NCBI GenBank assembly: GCA_964415795.1
Contig: CAYQBN010000012.1
Location: 8,694-72,693, forward strand
From: CALITV01 sp964415795
Lineage (GTDB): Bacteria; UBP6; UBA1177; JAKLFG01
Length of the DNA stretch: 64,000 nucleotides
Reading direction: 5' to 3'
Shown here in pieces: positions 15,979 to 24,260 of the stretch (its first letter is position 1; every line of letters starts with the position of its first letter). The position numbers were made by a program, and so were the translations under genes. The notes below the pieces were generated by a model. That model was given only the letters and a program-made list of their open reading frames with translations. It was not told the DNA's origin and did no database searches.

Positions 15979-18345
15979 ATGGAAGATTCCCGCCCCATTT
16001 CGCCCGATCAAATCCGCATCCCTCCGCGACTGCCGGTTCTCGCTCTTAAAGATTCGGTACTGTTCCCCTACATCATCATGCCGATATTCGTGAGTCGCGA
16101 TTTCTCGGTCGCCAGCGTCAATCAGGCGATTGCCAGCGACCGCCTTCTCTTGGTCGCCGCCCAACGCAATCCCAGCGAAGAGGAGCTTAATGCCGACACG
16201 ATCTATTCGGTCGGTTGCGTCGCCTCGATACTCAAGATGCAGAAAATATCGGATGGTCGTATCAAACTGCTCGTACAGGGGGTCCAAAAGGCGACGATCC
16301 GAGAATTGGGGAAAGACCCCGCTGAGCATTACTACTATGCCCTTGTCGAGCCGATCGAAGAGCCACGGACCGAGCACACCGTTCACATTGAGGCACTCGT
16401 AAAGAACATCCGCGACGGCCTCGAGAAACTCACCAACCTCGGTGATCGAAACTTCCCGCCCGACATCGTAGCGATACTCAACAGCATCACTGATCCTGCG
16501 CGGCTCGCCGAGCTGGTGGTGAGTCACCTTTCCAATTCGGTAGAGCTTTCTCAACAGGTGCTCGAAGAAAACGACCTTTTCAAGAAACTTACCCTTGTGA
16601 ACGACTTCATAGAACGTGAACTGTCGCTCCTCGAGATCCAGAACGACATCCGTAACAAGGCGAAGGAGCGGATGGGAAAGGCGCAGAAGGAGTATTTCCT
16701 CAAAGAGCAGATGAAACAGATACAGAAGGAACTCGGTGCCGACGATCCCTATAATTACGAACTCGAGGAGTACGCCCAGAAGATTGCCGCAAAGAATTTT
16801 CCCGACAATGTGCGCGCCGAAGCCGAAAAGCAACTCACCCGTCTCCGCGCCATGAACCCGGCAGCAAGCGAGGTAAGCGTCCTCAAGACCTATCTCGACA
16901 CGCTTCTCGAACTTCCGTGGAACGATCGGACCGAAGACAACAAGGATCTCAAACGAGCCAAGCAGATACTCGAAGAAGACCATTATGGCCTCGAGGACAT
17001 CAAGGAACGGATACTCGAATTCCTCGCCGTCAGACAGGTCAAAGGGAACTCGAAGTCTCCCCTTCTCTGCTTTATCGGACCGCCCGGTGTCGGCAAAACC
17101 TCCCTTGGCCGGTCTATCGCTCGGGCGCTCGGCCGCAAGTTCTATCGGATGAGTCTCGGCGGTCTCCATGACGAGGCGGAGATACGCGGTCATCGGCGCA
17201 CCTATGTCGGTGCGATGCCGGGCAAGATACTCGAGGGGATCAAGGCCTGCGGCACCGTCAACCCGGTCTTCATGCTCGACGAGATAGACAAGGTGGGAAA
17301 AGACTGGCGCGGAGACCCCTCTTCGGCACTCCTCGAGGTGCTCGATCCGGAACAGAACTTCTCGTTCACCGACAACTATCTCGGACTTCCCTATGACCTC
17401 TCGGAGGTCTTTTTCATCGCGACTGCCAACTGGGAAGAAACGATCCCGGCACCGCTCAAGGATCGAATGGAGGTCATCACGCTCTCGGGCTACACCGATC
17501 TCGAGAAGATACAGATCGCGCGGCGTTACCTCATCCCACGACAACTCGAGAACAACGGCCTTTCCCCAAACGAACTGCAGTTCTCCGACGACGCGGTGTT
17601 GTTTCTCATCCGTCGCTATACGCGCGAGGCGGGCGTCCGTGAACTCGAGCGGAAGATCGGTGCCATCTGCCGCAAGAGCATCACCCTTAAGACCTCAGGG
17701 GACAAATTGGCAAAGAAGATAACACCGAAGGTCGTTGAGCGGTATCTCAAGGTCCCTCCCTACAGCGAGGAAGACTTCCTTAAGGAAGAGCGCATCGGGG
17801 TGGTCACGGGCCTTGCGTGGACCATGCACGGCGGTGCCACGCTTAAAATAGAGGTCAATATGATGCCAGGGACCGGCCAACTCATTCTCACCGGACACCT
17901 TGGTGACATCATGAAGGAGTCGGCGCGCATAGCGCTTTCCTATCTCAAGAGCAACTGGGAAGCATTCGGCCTTCCCGAGGACCTCTCTCTCGACAAGAAA
18001 GACATCCACATCCACTTCCCTGCTGGTGCGGTACCGAAAGACGGTCCTTCGGCCGGTATTACCATCACGACTGCCCTCTTATCCCTTTTCCTCAAGAAAA
18101 CGGTTCCTCCCTCGATCGGCATGACCGGCGAAATCAGCCTGACCGGGAAGGTGCTCCCCATCGGCGGTCTCAAGGAGAAGATGCTCGCCGCCAAACGCTA
18201 CGGTCTTTCCGAGGTCATCGTTCCGACCGAAAACCGACAACTTTACGAGAGCATTCCCGCCGAGGTGCGCGAGGGAATCGCCGTCACCTTCGTCTCCGAC
18301 TATCACGAAATATTCGAGAAGCTTTTCGGCGGAACGAGGGCCTAG
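15979..18345 (+). CDS. lon: ATP-dependent protease Lon
   Basis: 788 residues, typical Lon length. The LON substrate-binding domain covers about 20-215, then a coiled-coil region, then the AAA+ module with Walker A GPPGVGKT at 367-374 and Walker B VFMLDEIDK. The protease domain has the catalytic serine S691 in PKDGPSAG and the lysine at about 734 in LKEK, 43 residues apart as in the E. coli enzyme. Lon degrades misfolded and regulatory proteins in the cytoplasm. The start follows GAGG within the end of hsp20, and thiL begins 2 bases after the stop, so all three are probably co-transcribed. Confidence 0.98.
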   Translation: MEDSRPISPDQIRIPPRLPVLALKDSVLFPYIIMPIFVSRDFSVASVNQAIASDRLLLVAAQRNPSEEELNADTIYSVGCVASILKMQKISDGRIKLLVQGVQKATIRELGKDPAEHYYYALVEPIEEPRTEHTVHIEALVKNIRDGLEKLTNLGDRNFPPDIVAILNSITDPARLAELVVSHLSNSVELSQQVLEENDLFKKLTLVNDFIERELSLLEIQNDIRNKAKERMGKAQKEYFLKEQMKQIQKELGADDPYNYELEEYAQKIAAKNFPDNVRAEAEKQLTRLRAMNPAASEVSVLKTYLDTLLELPWNDRTEDNKDLKRAKQILEEDHYGLEDIKERILEFLAVRQVKGNSKSPLLCFIGPPGVGKTSLGRSIARALGRKFYRMSLGGLHDEAEIRGHRRTYVGAMPGKILEGIKACGTVNPVFMLDEIDKVGKDWRGDPSSALLEVLDPEQNFSFTDNYLGLPYDLSEVFFIATANWEETIPAPLKDRMEVITLSGYTDLEKIQIARRYLIPRQLENNGLSPNELQFSDDAVLFLIRRYTREAGVRELERKIGAICRKSITLKTSGDKLAKKITPKVVERYLKVPPYSEEDFLKEERIGVVTGLAWTMHGGATLKIEVNMMPGTGQLILTGHLGDIMKESARIALSYLKSNWEAFGLPEDLSLDKKDIHIHFPAGAVPKDGPSAGITITTALLSLFLKKTVPPSIGMTGEISLTGKVLPIGGLKEKMLAAKRYGLSEVIVPTENRQLYESIPAEVREGIAVTFVSDYHEIFEKLFGGTRA

Positions 18346-18346
18346 G

Positions 18347-19261
18347 GTGCTCAAGAACCGCGAGTGGGACATCATACGCACCCTAGCGATCCTCGACGAC
18401 GCCTCTCGTCCTTTCATCGGTGACGACTGTGCCCTCTTGACCAGCCCTCGCATGCTCGTTACGACCGATCATATGGTGGAAGGGGTCCACTTCGACTTTT
18501 CCTTTATGCCTCCCGAAGCGGTCGGCTGGCGGCTCATGGCCGCAAACGCGAGTGATATTCTCGCCATGGGCGGAAAACCGACCCATTGTACGCTCAATCT
18601 CGCGTTTCCGCCGGACCGCATCGTCGAGGCGGACGGTATCATCGCCGGCATCATCCGCTTTTGTCGGCAGTATCGGATCGTCTGTATCGGAGGAGACACT
18701 ACCGGGGCTTCCTCCTTTTTCGTCGGCGCAACCATGTTCGCACCGGCCCCCGAGCACCCATGGCAACGGCGCGGTGCACGGCCGGGGGATAGGCTTCTCA
18801 TTGCCGCCGAACCGGGCCTATCGCAGGCAGGGCTCTGTGCCCTTCGGCGCGGATACTCCGATTGTCCAACCGCCCACCAGCGATTCCTCTACCCCGATCC
18901 CTTTGCCTACCCGGTGCCCACCGGCGAGGTGCACGCCGCGATAGATCTCAGCGATTCGCTCTTTTCTGAAACGACGCTTCTGGCAAACGCGAGCGGCGTC
19001 TCCATCGAAATAAATCTTGATGCGATCCCCTGCCATCACGAGGTGGCACTTGTGGCAGCGCGGGAAAAGCTCCTCGTCAGCGATCTTCTGCTCGCCGGCG
19101 GTGAAGAGTTCTTCCTCATTGTCACCGCCCCCACCCCGATGCCGGGATGGCATGAGATAGGTATAGTGACCGAAAGAGGGAGCCATGAAGTCATCGTTCG
19201 TTCCGGCGGCGTGCCTCTCGACACTGCTCGCTTGCCTGTGTGGAACCATTTCAGCCGCTGA
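18347..19261 (+). CDS. thiL: Thiamine-monophosphate kinase
   Basis: 304 residues from a GTG at 18347, one base after the lon stop codon. The AIR-synthase-like ATP fold is recognisable: FIGDDCALL near the N-terminus, TTDHMVEGVHFDF, the NASDILAMGGKP loop and GGDTTGASSF. ThiL phosphorylates thiamine monophosphate to the cofactor thiamine diphosphate. It is slightly shorter than many ThiL proteins. The last 77 bases are also read in another frame as the start of the DUF192 gene. Confidence 0.93.
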   Translation: MLKNREWDIIRTLAILDDASRPFIGDDCALLTSPRMLVTTDHMVEGVHFDFSFMPPEAVGWRLMAANASDILAMGGKPTHCTLNLAFPPDRIVEADGIIAGIIRFCRQYRIVCIGGDTTGASSFFVGATMFAPAPEHPWQRRGARPGDRLLIAAEPGLSQAGLCALRRGYSDCPTAHQRFLYPDPFAYPVPTGEVHAAIDLSDSLFSETTLLANASGVSIEINLDAIPCHHEVALVAAREKLLVSDLLLAGGEEFFLIVTAPTPMPGWHEIGIVTERGSHEVIVRSGGVPLDTARLPVWNHFSR

Positions 19262-19646
19262 CACCGCGTGCGGCTACCCAGTCAAGACATTCGTCACACT
19301 GACACGCTCCGATACCACCCTTCGCGTCTTTCGCACCGGTATCGCCGACACGCCGGAAAAGCATCAGAAAGGACTTATGGACTGTCCAGCACTCGCAAAG
19401 GGCCATGGACTTTTGTTCATCTTTTCCGACACGACGATACGCAGTTTTTGGATGTATCACACAACCATCCCGCTCGCCATCATCTTCATCGGCGAAGATC
19501 GCCGGGTCGTTTCGGTCAAACGGGGGGAACCGAACTCGGTGGAATCACTTTCGAGCGAGCGAGCGGCCCGCTATGTGCTCGAAGTGAACTGGGAGGAAGG
19601 AAAAGATCTCGCGCCGGGAGATCGGGTGACGATATCGTTCGACTAA
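19185..19646 (+). CDS. DUF192-family exported protein
   Basis: 153 residues from the ATG at 19185, preceded by a good GAGGGAG site. The first 25 residues are a signal sequence with several cysteines (LLAC, CLC, then TISA), so it could be processed as a lipoprotein or at an Ala-x-Ala site. The mature part is a typical DUF192 domain: VFRTGIADTPEKHQKGLM, a GLLFIF strand, SFWMYHTTIPLAIIFI and a VLEVN end. DUF192 proteins are small periplasmic proteins of unknown function. The first 77 bases overlap thiL in a different frame. The stop shares the tetranucleotide CTAA with the stop of the convergent thioredoxin gene. Confidence 0.85.
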   Translation: MKSSFVPAACLSTLLACLCGTISAADTACGYPVKTFVTLTRSDTTLRVFRTGIADTPEKHQKGLMDCPALAKGHGLLFIFSDTTIRSFWMYHTTIPLAIIFIGEDRRVVSVKRGEPNSVESLSSERAARYVLEVNWEEGKDLAPGDRVTISFD

Positions 19647-20038
19647 CCCTTCGATGCCGTGCTTTTTTCTATTTTCTCGAGTGCCTCGGCAAGTTTCAGG
19701 TAACCGGTGATGCCGACGAAGGTCTCCACCGGACGCCCTTTGTTGAATAGAACGAGCGTCGGCACCGCCCGCACCCGAAGCGGTCCCAGTATCTTGCCCT
19801 CTTGATCGAGCGCCGTGTTGAAGGCACCGACCCTGACGCGGCCGTTGAAATCGGTGGCAAACTTGGTCACCGTCTTCGCCATCTGTCGGCATGGGATACA
19901 GGTGAGCGAGTAAAAATCAACGAGTACCGGAACCGGCGATTTCTGAATGGACGCGTGGAAATTCTCCGGTGTCAACTCAACGGGGATAACGGTCTTCTTC
20001 GGCCGTATCATATCCCATAGTGCCGCCCAAAACCCCAT
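19643..20038 (-). CDS. Thioredoxin-like protein
   Basis: 131 residues. The thioredoxin fold is clear: PVPVLVDFYSLTCIPCRQMAK with the CIPC redox pair, and the cis-proline segment VRAVPTLVLF. The -CIPC- spacing differs from the CGPC of standard thioredoxins. There is no cleavable signal; the N-terminal MGFWAALWDMIRP is only mildly hydrophobic. A strong AAGGAG precedes the ATG at 20038. The gene lies 25 bases downstream of yidC on the same strand, so it is probably in the rpmH-rnpA-yidD-yidC transcript. Confidence 0.9.
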   Translation of the reverse strand: MGFWAALWDMIRPKKTVIPVELTPENFHASIQKSPVPVLVDFYSLTCIPCRQMAKTVTKFATDFNGRVRVGAFNTALDQEGKILGPLRVRAVPTLVLFNKGRPVETFVGITGYLKLAEALEKIEKSTASKG

Positions 20039-20063
20039 GATCGTCTCCTTCGATTATAACAAA

Positions 20064-21683
20064 TCAACCATAACGCTTGTTCACGATCCACTGCTGGAGA
20101 ATACCGAGAAGCGTGTTGGCGAGTATGTAGAGGTTAAGCCCGGCGGGCAAAAAGAGCATGAAGCCGGCGAACATGACCGGCATGACATAGAGCATGATCT
20201 TCGCCTGTTGACTGTCCATCTGCGACGGGGTCATCTTCTGTTGGAGAAACATGAACACACCGAGCGAAACCGGCAGGATGAAGTAAGGGTCCTTCTCAGA
20301 AAGATCGGTGAGCCAGAAAGGAAGGAACTTCGCATTGTAGAGTTCGACCGCATTGTTGAGCATCGAGTAGAGGGCGATGTAGATGGGCATCTGGATGAAT
20401 ATCGGCAGACATCCGCCGAGGGGGTTGACCCCTTCCTTCTGATAGAGGAGCATGATCTCCTTGTTGAGCGTCTCCTTGTCTTCCTTGTACCTCTTCTTGA
20501 GCTCCTCGACCTTCGGCATCAGTTTCTTCATCTTCGCCATCGATTTGTAGGATGCATCGGAAAGTGGCCAGAGAAGCAGTTTCACAAGAATGGTGAGAAG
20601 GATGATCGCGATACCGTAGTTCTTCACGAAGTCGAAGAAGAAGTTGAGTATCCAGAGGAGCGGCTCGGCAAGGAAACCGAACCAGCCGAGGCTCGCCGCC
20701 GAACGGAGGTCATTGCCGACCTCGTCGAGAACGCGTATCTCCTTAGGCCCGAAGAATACCGTGAAGGAAGCCTCGGCGCTTTGACCGGGGGCAATCGTGT
20801 ACACGGGATAGGCGACAGTGAGCGCCGTAAGGTTCTGTTTCGAATCTATGAGGCCGTCCACCGCAAGGTCTCTCTCGCCGGCGAGAACCGCATAGAGGAA
20901 GAATCCATAGTTGATACCGACCCACTGGACTCGTCTTCCCTGCACCTCTTCCGCAAGCTTCTCACCGCTCGAGGGCTCCTTCATTCCTTCCCCGTCGGTT
21001 TTGACGAGGAATTCGAAACGCTTGCCATAGGAGCTGAACACCTCCTTATTCTCGTATATCGAGAAATACCGGAGCGCGGGGCGCCAAGTAACCGGCGTCG
21101 TTCCATGGTTAGTGATCTTTTTGGAGATCGTCAGCAGATAGTCGCCCGAAAGGCGTATCGTTTTTTGTTCGATGACCCCGTGCTCTTCATAACGGAAGGT
21201 CACCGTATCCTCGCTGGCATTCTCAACGAGATAGCGCGGCTCGGTCTCGAATGCCGACGACAGTTCGGGGAAGCGCGCCCCCTCCTTGAGCGCAGCAAGC
21301 ATATCGAGCCCTTTCTCACGGTATTTTTCACCGATCACCGGCAGAGATTCCACGCGCCCGCCGTCGGTGGTGTAACGAATGTCCACCGCCGCCCCCTTGA
21401 GCACTCCGCGCGAAATCGGGTTCTCACTGCTCGGGATAAGTGTACCTTTGCGGAAGAAGTCTCCCGGCGCGGCCGTTTCGTCCACCGTTGTCGCCGGTAC
21501 GGCCCCTTGGGTAATGGTGGCGTCGCTCTTTTCCTGAGGAGCAGGCCGCTGATCGTCCGGACCGTTCGTCATGACGGAGTCCTCGCCTGAGCCGGATGGT
21601 TGAGGCTTGGGAGCAAAGAATTCTCCCCAGAGATACAGAACGACGACCGAAAGAACGACCGCGAGGAGCATATTTTTGTTCAT
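20064..21683 (-). CDS. yidC: Membrane protein insertase YidC
   Basis: 539 residues, the Gram-negative long form. It begins with a transmembrane segment (MNKNMLLAVVLSVVVLYLW), has the large periplasmic beta-domain (about 50-330), and then the conserved insertase core (about 340-530) with NYGIAIILLTILVKLLLWPLS and the PIYIALYSMLNNAVEL segment. YidC inserts membrane proteins alone or with SecYEG. AAGGAG precedes the ATG at 21683. yidD lies 10 bases upstream, in the usual rpmH-rnpA-yidD-yidC order. Confidence 0.98.
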   Translation of the reverse strand: MNKNMLLAVVLSVVVLYLWGEFFAPKPQPSGSGEDSVMTNGPDDQRPAPQEKSDATITQGAVPATTVDETAAPGDFFRKGTLIPSSENPISRGVLKGAAVDIRYTTDGGRVESLPVIGEKYREKGLDMLAALKEGARFPELSSAFETEPRYLVENASEDTVTFRYEEHGVIEQKTIRLSGDYLLTISKKITNHGTTPVTWRPALRYFSIYENKEVFSSYGKRFEFLVKTDGEGMKEPSSGEKLAEEVQGRRVQWVGINYGFFLYAVLAGERDLAVDGLIDSKQNLTALTVAYPVYTIAPGQSAEASFTVFFGPKEIRVLDEVGNDLRSAASLGWFGFLAEPLLWILNFFFDFVKNYGIAIILLTILVKLLLWPLSDASYKSMAKMKKLMPKVEELKKRYKEDKETLNKEIMLLYQKEGVNPLGGCLPIFIQMPIYIALYSMLNNAVELYNAKFLPFWLTDLSEKDPYFILPVSLGVFMFLQQKMTPSQMDSQQAKIMLYVMPVMFAGFMLFLPAGLNLYILANTLLGILQQWIVNKRYG

Positions 21684-21693
21684 AAGAAACTCC

Positions 21694-21906
21694 TTATTGG
21701 ACCGGATCAAAGCCGCAGTTGCGGTTCCACGGGTTACACCGGAGGATGCGCCACACGGCAAGTAGCATTCCCCGCACAAGCCCTTTTTTCTCTATCGCCT
21801 CAATTGCATACGCAGAGCAGGTGGGATGGAAGCGACACCGGCGACCGAGAAGCGGCGAAAGGGAGCGCTGGTAACCTCTAATGAGCAGAATTGCGATCTT
21901 TCTCAT
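21694..21906 (-). CDS. yidD: Membrane protein insertion efficiency factor YidD
   Basis: 70 residues with the full family pattern: IRGYQRSLSPLLGRRCRFHPTCS, YAIEAIEKKG and RILRCNPW. Its three cysteines and the amphipathic N-terminal helix match the family, which assists YidC-dependent insertion at the inner membrane. The ATG at 21906 lies 29 bases inside the end of rnpA. Confidence 0.96.
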   Translation of the reverse strand: MRKIAILLIRGYQRSLSPLLGRRCRFHPTCSAYAIEAIEKKGLVRGMLLAVWRILRCNPWNRNCGFDPVQ

Positions 21907-22234
21907 GGCACCACTTCTGAAAAAAAAGAAGATCTTGAAGAATGAGGGCGTACGAGAGATCGGAGGTCCGAGGGATAACGACTAGGTCGATCGGCATGGG
22001 AAACCCTCTCTTGTGTTGGCGAAATGCCTCGCGGATCCATCGTTTGACCCGATTGCGCCACACCGCCGCCCCCACCTGTCGCGTCACGATGACGCCGAGG
22101 CGCGAGCGCTCTGGTACGGGAGCGAAATTGAACAAAAGACGCTTTGTTCTGAATACTGACCCCCTTGCTTTCGTTTCTTGGAATTCCTTTTTCGTTCGGA
22201 TCCGTTCCGCGCGCGAAAACGAGCAGTTTCCCAC
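21878..22234 (-). CDS. rnpA: Ribonuclease P protein component
   Basis: 118 residues from a GTG at 22234. It shows FSRAERIRTKKEFQE at the start and the signature RNRVKRWIREAFR, with RLGVIVTRQVG before it, all typical of RnpA. The protein binds the RNase P RNA and helps mature tRNA 5' ends. It begins 12 bases after the rpmH stop and overlaps yidD by 29 bases. No clear Shine-Dalgarno precedes the GTG, so translation may depend on rpmH. Confidence 0.95.
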   Translation of the reverse strand: MGNCSFSRAERIRTKKEFQETKARGSVFRTKRLLFNFAPVPERSRLGVIVTRQVGAAVWRNRVKRWIREAFRQHKRGFPMPIDLVVIPRTSDLSYALILQDLLFFQKWCHEKDRNSAH

Positions 22235-22246
22235 GATCGCGGCAGG

Positions 22247-22396
22247 TTACTTCTTGTAGATCTCGACCGAGACGCGCTTGCGCCCTTTACGGCGGCGGGC
22301 TTGGAGCACCTTGCGGCCGTCGGCGGTACGCATGCGCTTACGGAATCCGTGGGTTCTTTTTCGGGAAACCCGGCTTGGACGGTATGTCGGTTGCAT
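22247..22396 (-). CDS. rpmH: Ribosomal protein bL34
   Basis: 49 residues, MQPTYRPSRVSRKRTHGF and then an Arg/Lys-rich tail ending VSVEIYKK. The THGFRKRMRTADGRKVL stretch is the L34 signature. The C-terminal tail is a few residues longer than in many bacteria. The ATG at 22396 follows an AGGAGGC site. It is the first gene of the rpmH-rnpA-yidD-yidC unit, driven by the promoter at 22440-22467. The dnaA gene, often next to rpmH, is not present; a radical SAM gene lies upstream instead. Confidence 0.97.
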   Translation of the reverse strand: MQPTYRPSRVSRKRTHGFRKRMRTADGRKVLQARRRKGRKRVSVEIYKK

Positions 22397-22439
22397 CGTC
22401 GCCTCCTTGTTTCAGACAAAAAACGAACAAAACGAAGGC

Positions 22440-22467
22440 ACTATAACGACAAGAGTGCAATTGTCAA
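22440..22467 (-). promoter_or_regulatory. Promoter of rpmH
   Basis: On the minus strand: TTGACA (22467-22462), 16 bases, TATAGT (22445-22440). Near-consensus, as expected for a ribosomal protein gene. Confidence 0.8.
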
Positions 22468-22495
22468 TAAAAAAGAGGAGATGCCGGCGATATTG

Positions 22496-22524
22496 TTGAC
22501 AAGGAATCGCACGGGGTCGATACT
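22496..22524 (+). promoter_or_regulatory. Promoter of the YgiQ-type gene
   Basis: TTGACA at 22496-22501, 17 bases, GATACT at 22519-22524, with a GAGAGG ribosome-binding site and the ATG at 22548 close behind. It is divergent from the rpmH promoter. Confidence 0.7.
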
Positions 22525-22547
22525 GATTCCGCGAAACGAGAGGCGTC

Positions 22548-24260
22548 ATGTTCATCCCAACCACCCGCGAGGAAGCAACCCGGCTCGGCTGGGAAGCATT
22601 CGATATCATCATCGTGAGCGGCGACGCCTATCTCGATACCCCCTACAACGGAGCCGCGATCATCGGACACTGGCTCATCGCACACGGATTTCGCGTCGGC
22701 ATCATCGCACAGCCGGACATTTCGAGCCCTGACGATATAACTCGTCTCGGTGAGCCGCACCTCTTTTGGGGCGTGACCGCCGGTTCGGTCGACTCGATGG
22801 TGAGCAACTATACGCCGCTCAAAAAACCGCGGCGGCAGGATGACCTCACCGCCGGCGGCGTCAATAACCGTCGCCCCGACCGCGCGAGCATAGTCTATAG
22901 CAATCTTATCCGCCGCTTCTTCAAAAACACCGTTCCCATCGTTCTCGGCGGCATCGAGGCAAGCCTCCGGCGGGTGCCGCACTACGACTACTGGTCAGAC
23001 ACGATCCGGCGGAGTCTCCTTTTCGACGCGAAGGCCGACCTCATCGCCTACGGTATGGCCGAACGAACGGTGCTCAAACTCGCGCGGGCACTCCGTGACG
23101 GTCTCGACTGGAGGGATATCCGCGGCATCTGTTACGCGGCAAATGAATCCAAAGAGGGGTTCATCCTCTTACCACCGTACGAAAAAGTCGCCGAGAACAA
23201 AAAGACCTTCGAGGACTTTTTTCTTACCTTCTACCGCAACAACGACCCCGTAACGGCGCGCGGGCTCTGTCAACGGCATGGCGATCGGTGGCTCATCCAC
23301 AATCCGCCGCAACCGCCGCTCACAATCGAGGAACTCGACGCGGTCTACGAACTGCCCTACGAGTACGCGGCACACCCGAGCGAGACGGCCCACGGCGAGG
23401 TGCGGGCACTCGAAACGGTCAAATTCTCGGTAACCACCCACCGCGGATGCTACGGCGAGTGTTCCTTCTGTGCCATCCACATCCACCAAGGGAGGCGTGT
23501 CGTTTCGCGCTCTGAGGAGTCAATTCTCCGCGAGGTCGCTCATTTTACCACCCTTTCTCGATTCACCGGCATCATCTACGACCTCGGCGGTCCCACCGCC
23601 AATATGTACGGCATCGAATGCCCCCACAAAGAAAAAGAAGGATCCTGCCCCAAACGACGGTGTCTGTTTCCTTCGGTGTGCCGTGATCTTCCCGTTTCCC
23701 ATGAGCGGCAGATGAGCCTTCTCGCTCGCGTTGCCGCTCTTCCCGGTATCAAGAAGGTATTCGTGGCAAGTGGCGTTCGTCACGATCTTGTGCTCGCTGA
23801 CGAACAGCACGGAAGTGTGTATCTCGAAACGCTTGTGAGCCAGCACATTTCCGGGCAAATGAAGATCGCTCCTGAACATACTGAGGATACGGTTCTCGCC
23901 CTCATGGGAAAGCCCGGTAAAAAGACGCTCCGGCGTTTCAGGGAACGCTTTGCAGACATACTGCGCCGGTCGGGGAACAAGGCATTCCTCACCTACTATC
24001 TCATCGCCGCCCATCCGGGGTGCACCGAGGCCGACATGCGAGCGCTCGCCCGTTTCTGCCGAGACGAATTGCGTCTTTCCCCCGAACAGGTGCAGATATT
24101 CACCCCAACCCCCTCGACGCTCTCGACGCTCATGTATGTGACGGGCCGAAACCCGTTCACCGGAGAAGAGATCTTCGTCGAACGAACACTCAGCGGGAAA
24201 AGGCGTCAGAAGGAGCTCGTGAAAGGGAGAGTTACTTCACGAGGAGCGCGTCGTAGTTGA
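22548..24260 (+). CDS. YgiQ-family radical SAM protein
   Basis: 570 residues. The N-terminal domain (about 1-280) opens with PTTREEATRLGWEAFDIIIVSGDAY-type sequence and contains GGIEASLRR and DAKADLIAYGMAE, all hallmarks of the YgiQ (UPF0313) family. The radical SAM core follows with HRGCYGECSFCAI as the [4Fe-4S] motif, a DLGGPTANMYG loop and a second Cys-rich patch. The biochemical reaction of YgiQ is not established to my knowledge. It is a single-gene unit with its own promoter. Its last 29 bases overlap the convergent outer-membrane protein gene. Confidence 0.92.
   Translation: MFIPTTREEATRLGWEAFDIIIVSGDAYLDTPYNGAAIIGHWLIAHGFRVGIIAQPDISSPDDITRLGEPHLFWGVTAGSVDSMVSNYTPLKKPRRQDDLTAGGVNNRRPDRASIVYSNLIRRFFKNTVPIVLGGIEASLRRVPHYDYWSDTIRRSLLFDAKADLIAYGMAERTVLKLARALRDGLDWRDIRGICYAANESKEGFILLPPYEKVAENKKTFEDFFLTFYRNNDPVTARGLCQRHGDRWLIHNPPQPPLTIEELDAVYELPYEYAAHPSETAHGEVRALETVKFSVTTHRGCYGECSFCAIHIHQGRRVVSRSEESILREVAHFTTLSRFTGIIYDLGGPTANMYGIECPHKEKEGSCPKRRCLFPSVCRDLPVSHERQMSLLARVAALPGIKKVFVASGVRHDLVLADEQHGSVYLETLVSQHISGQMKIAPEHTEDTVLALMGKPGKKTLRRFRERFADILRRSGNKAFLTYYLIAAHPGCTEADMRALARFCRDELRLSPEQVQIFTPTPSTLSTLMYVTGRNPFTGEEIFVERTLSGKRRQKELVKGRVTSRGARRS

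Noticed and set aside
22247..22547. Possible replication origin next to rpmH
   Set aside because: No dnaA gene and no cluster of DnaA boxes is visible; the space is filled by two promoters.
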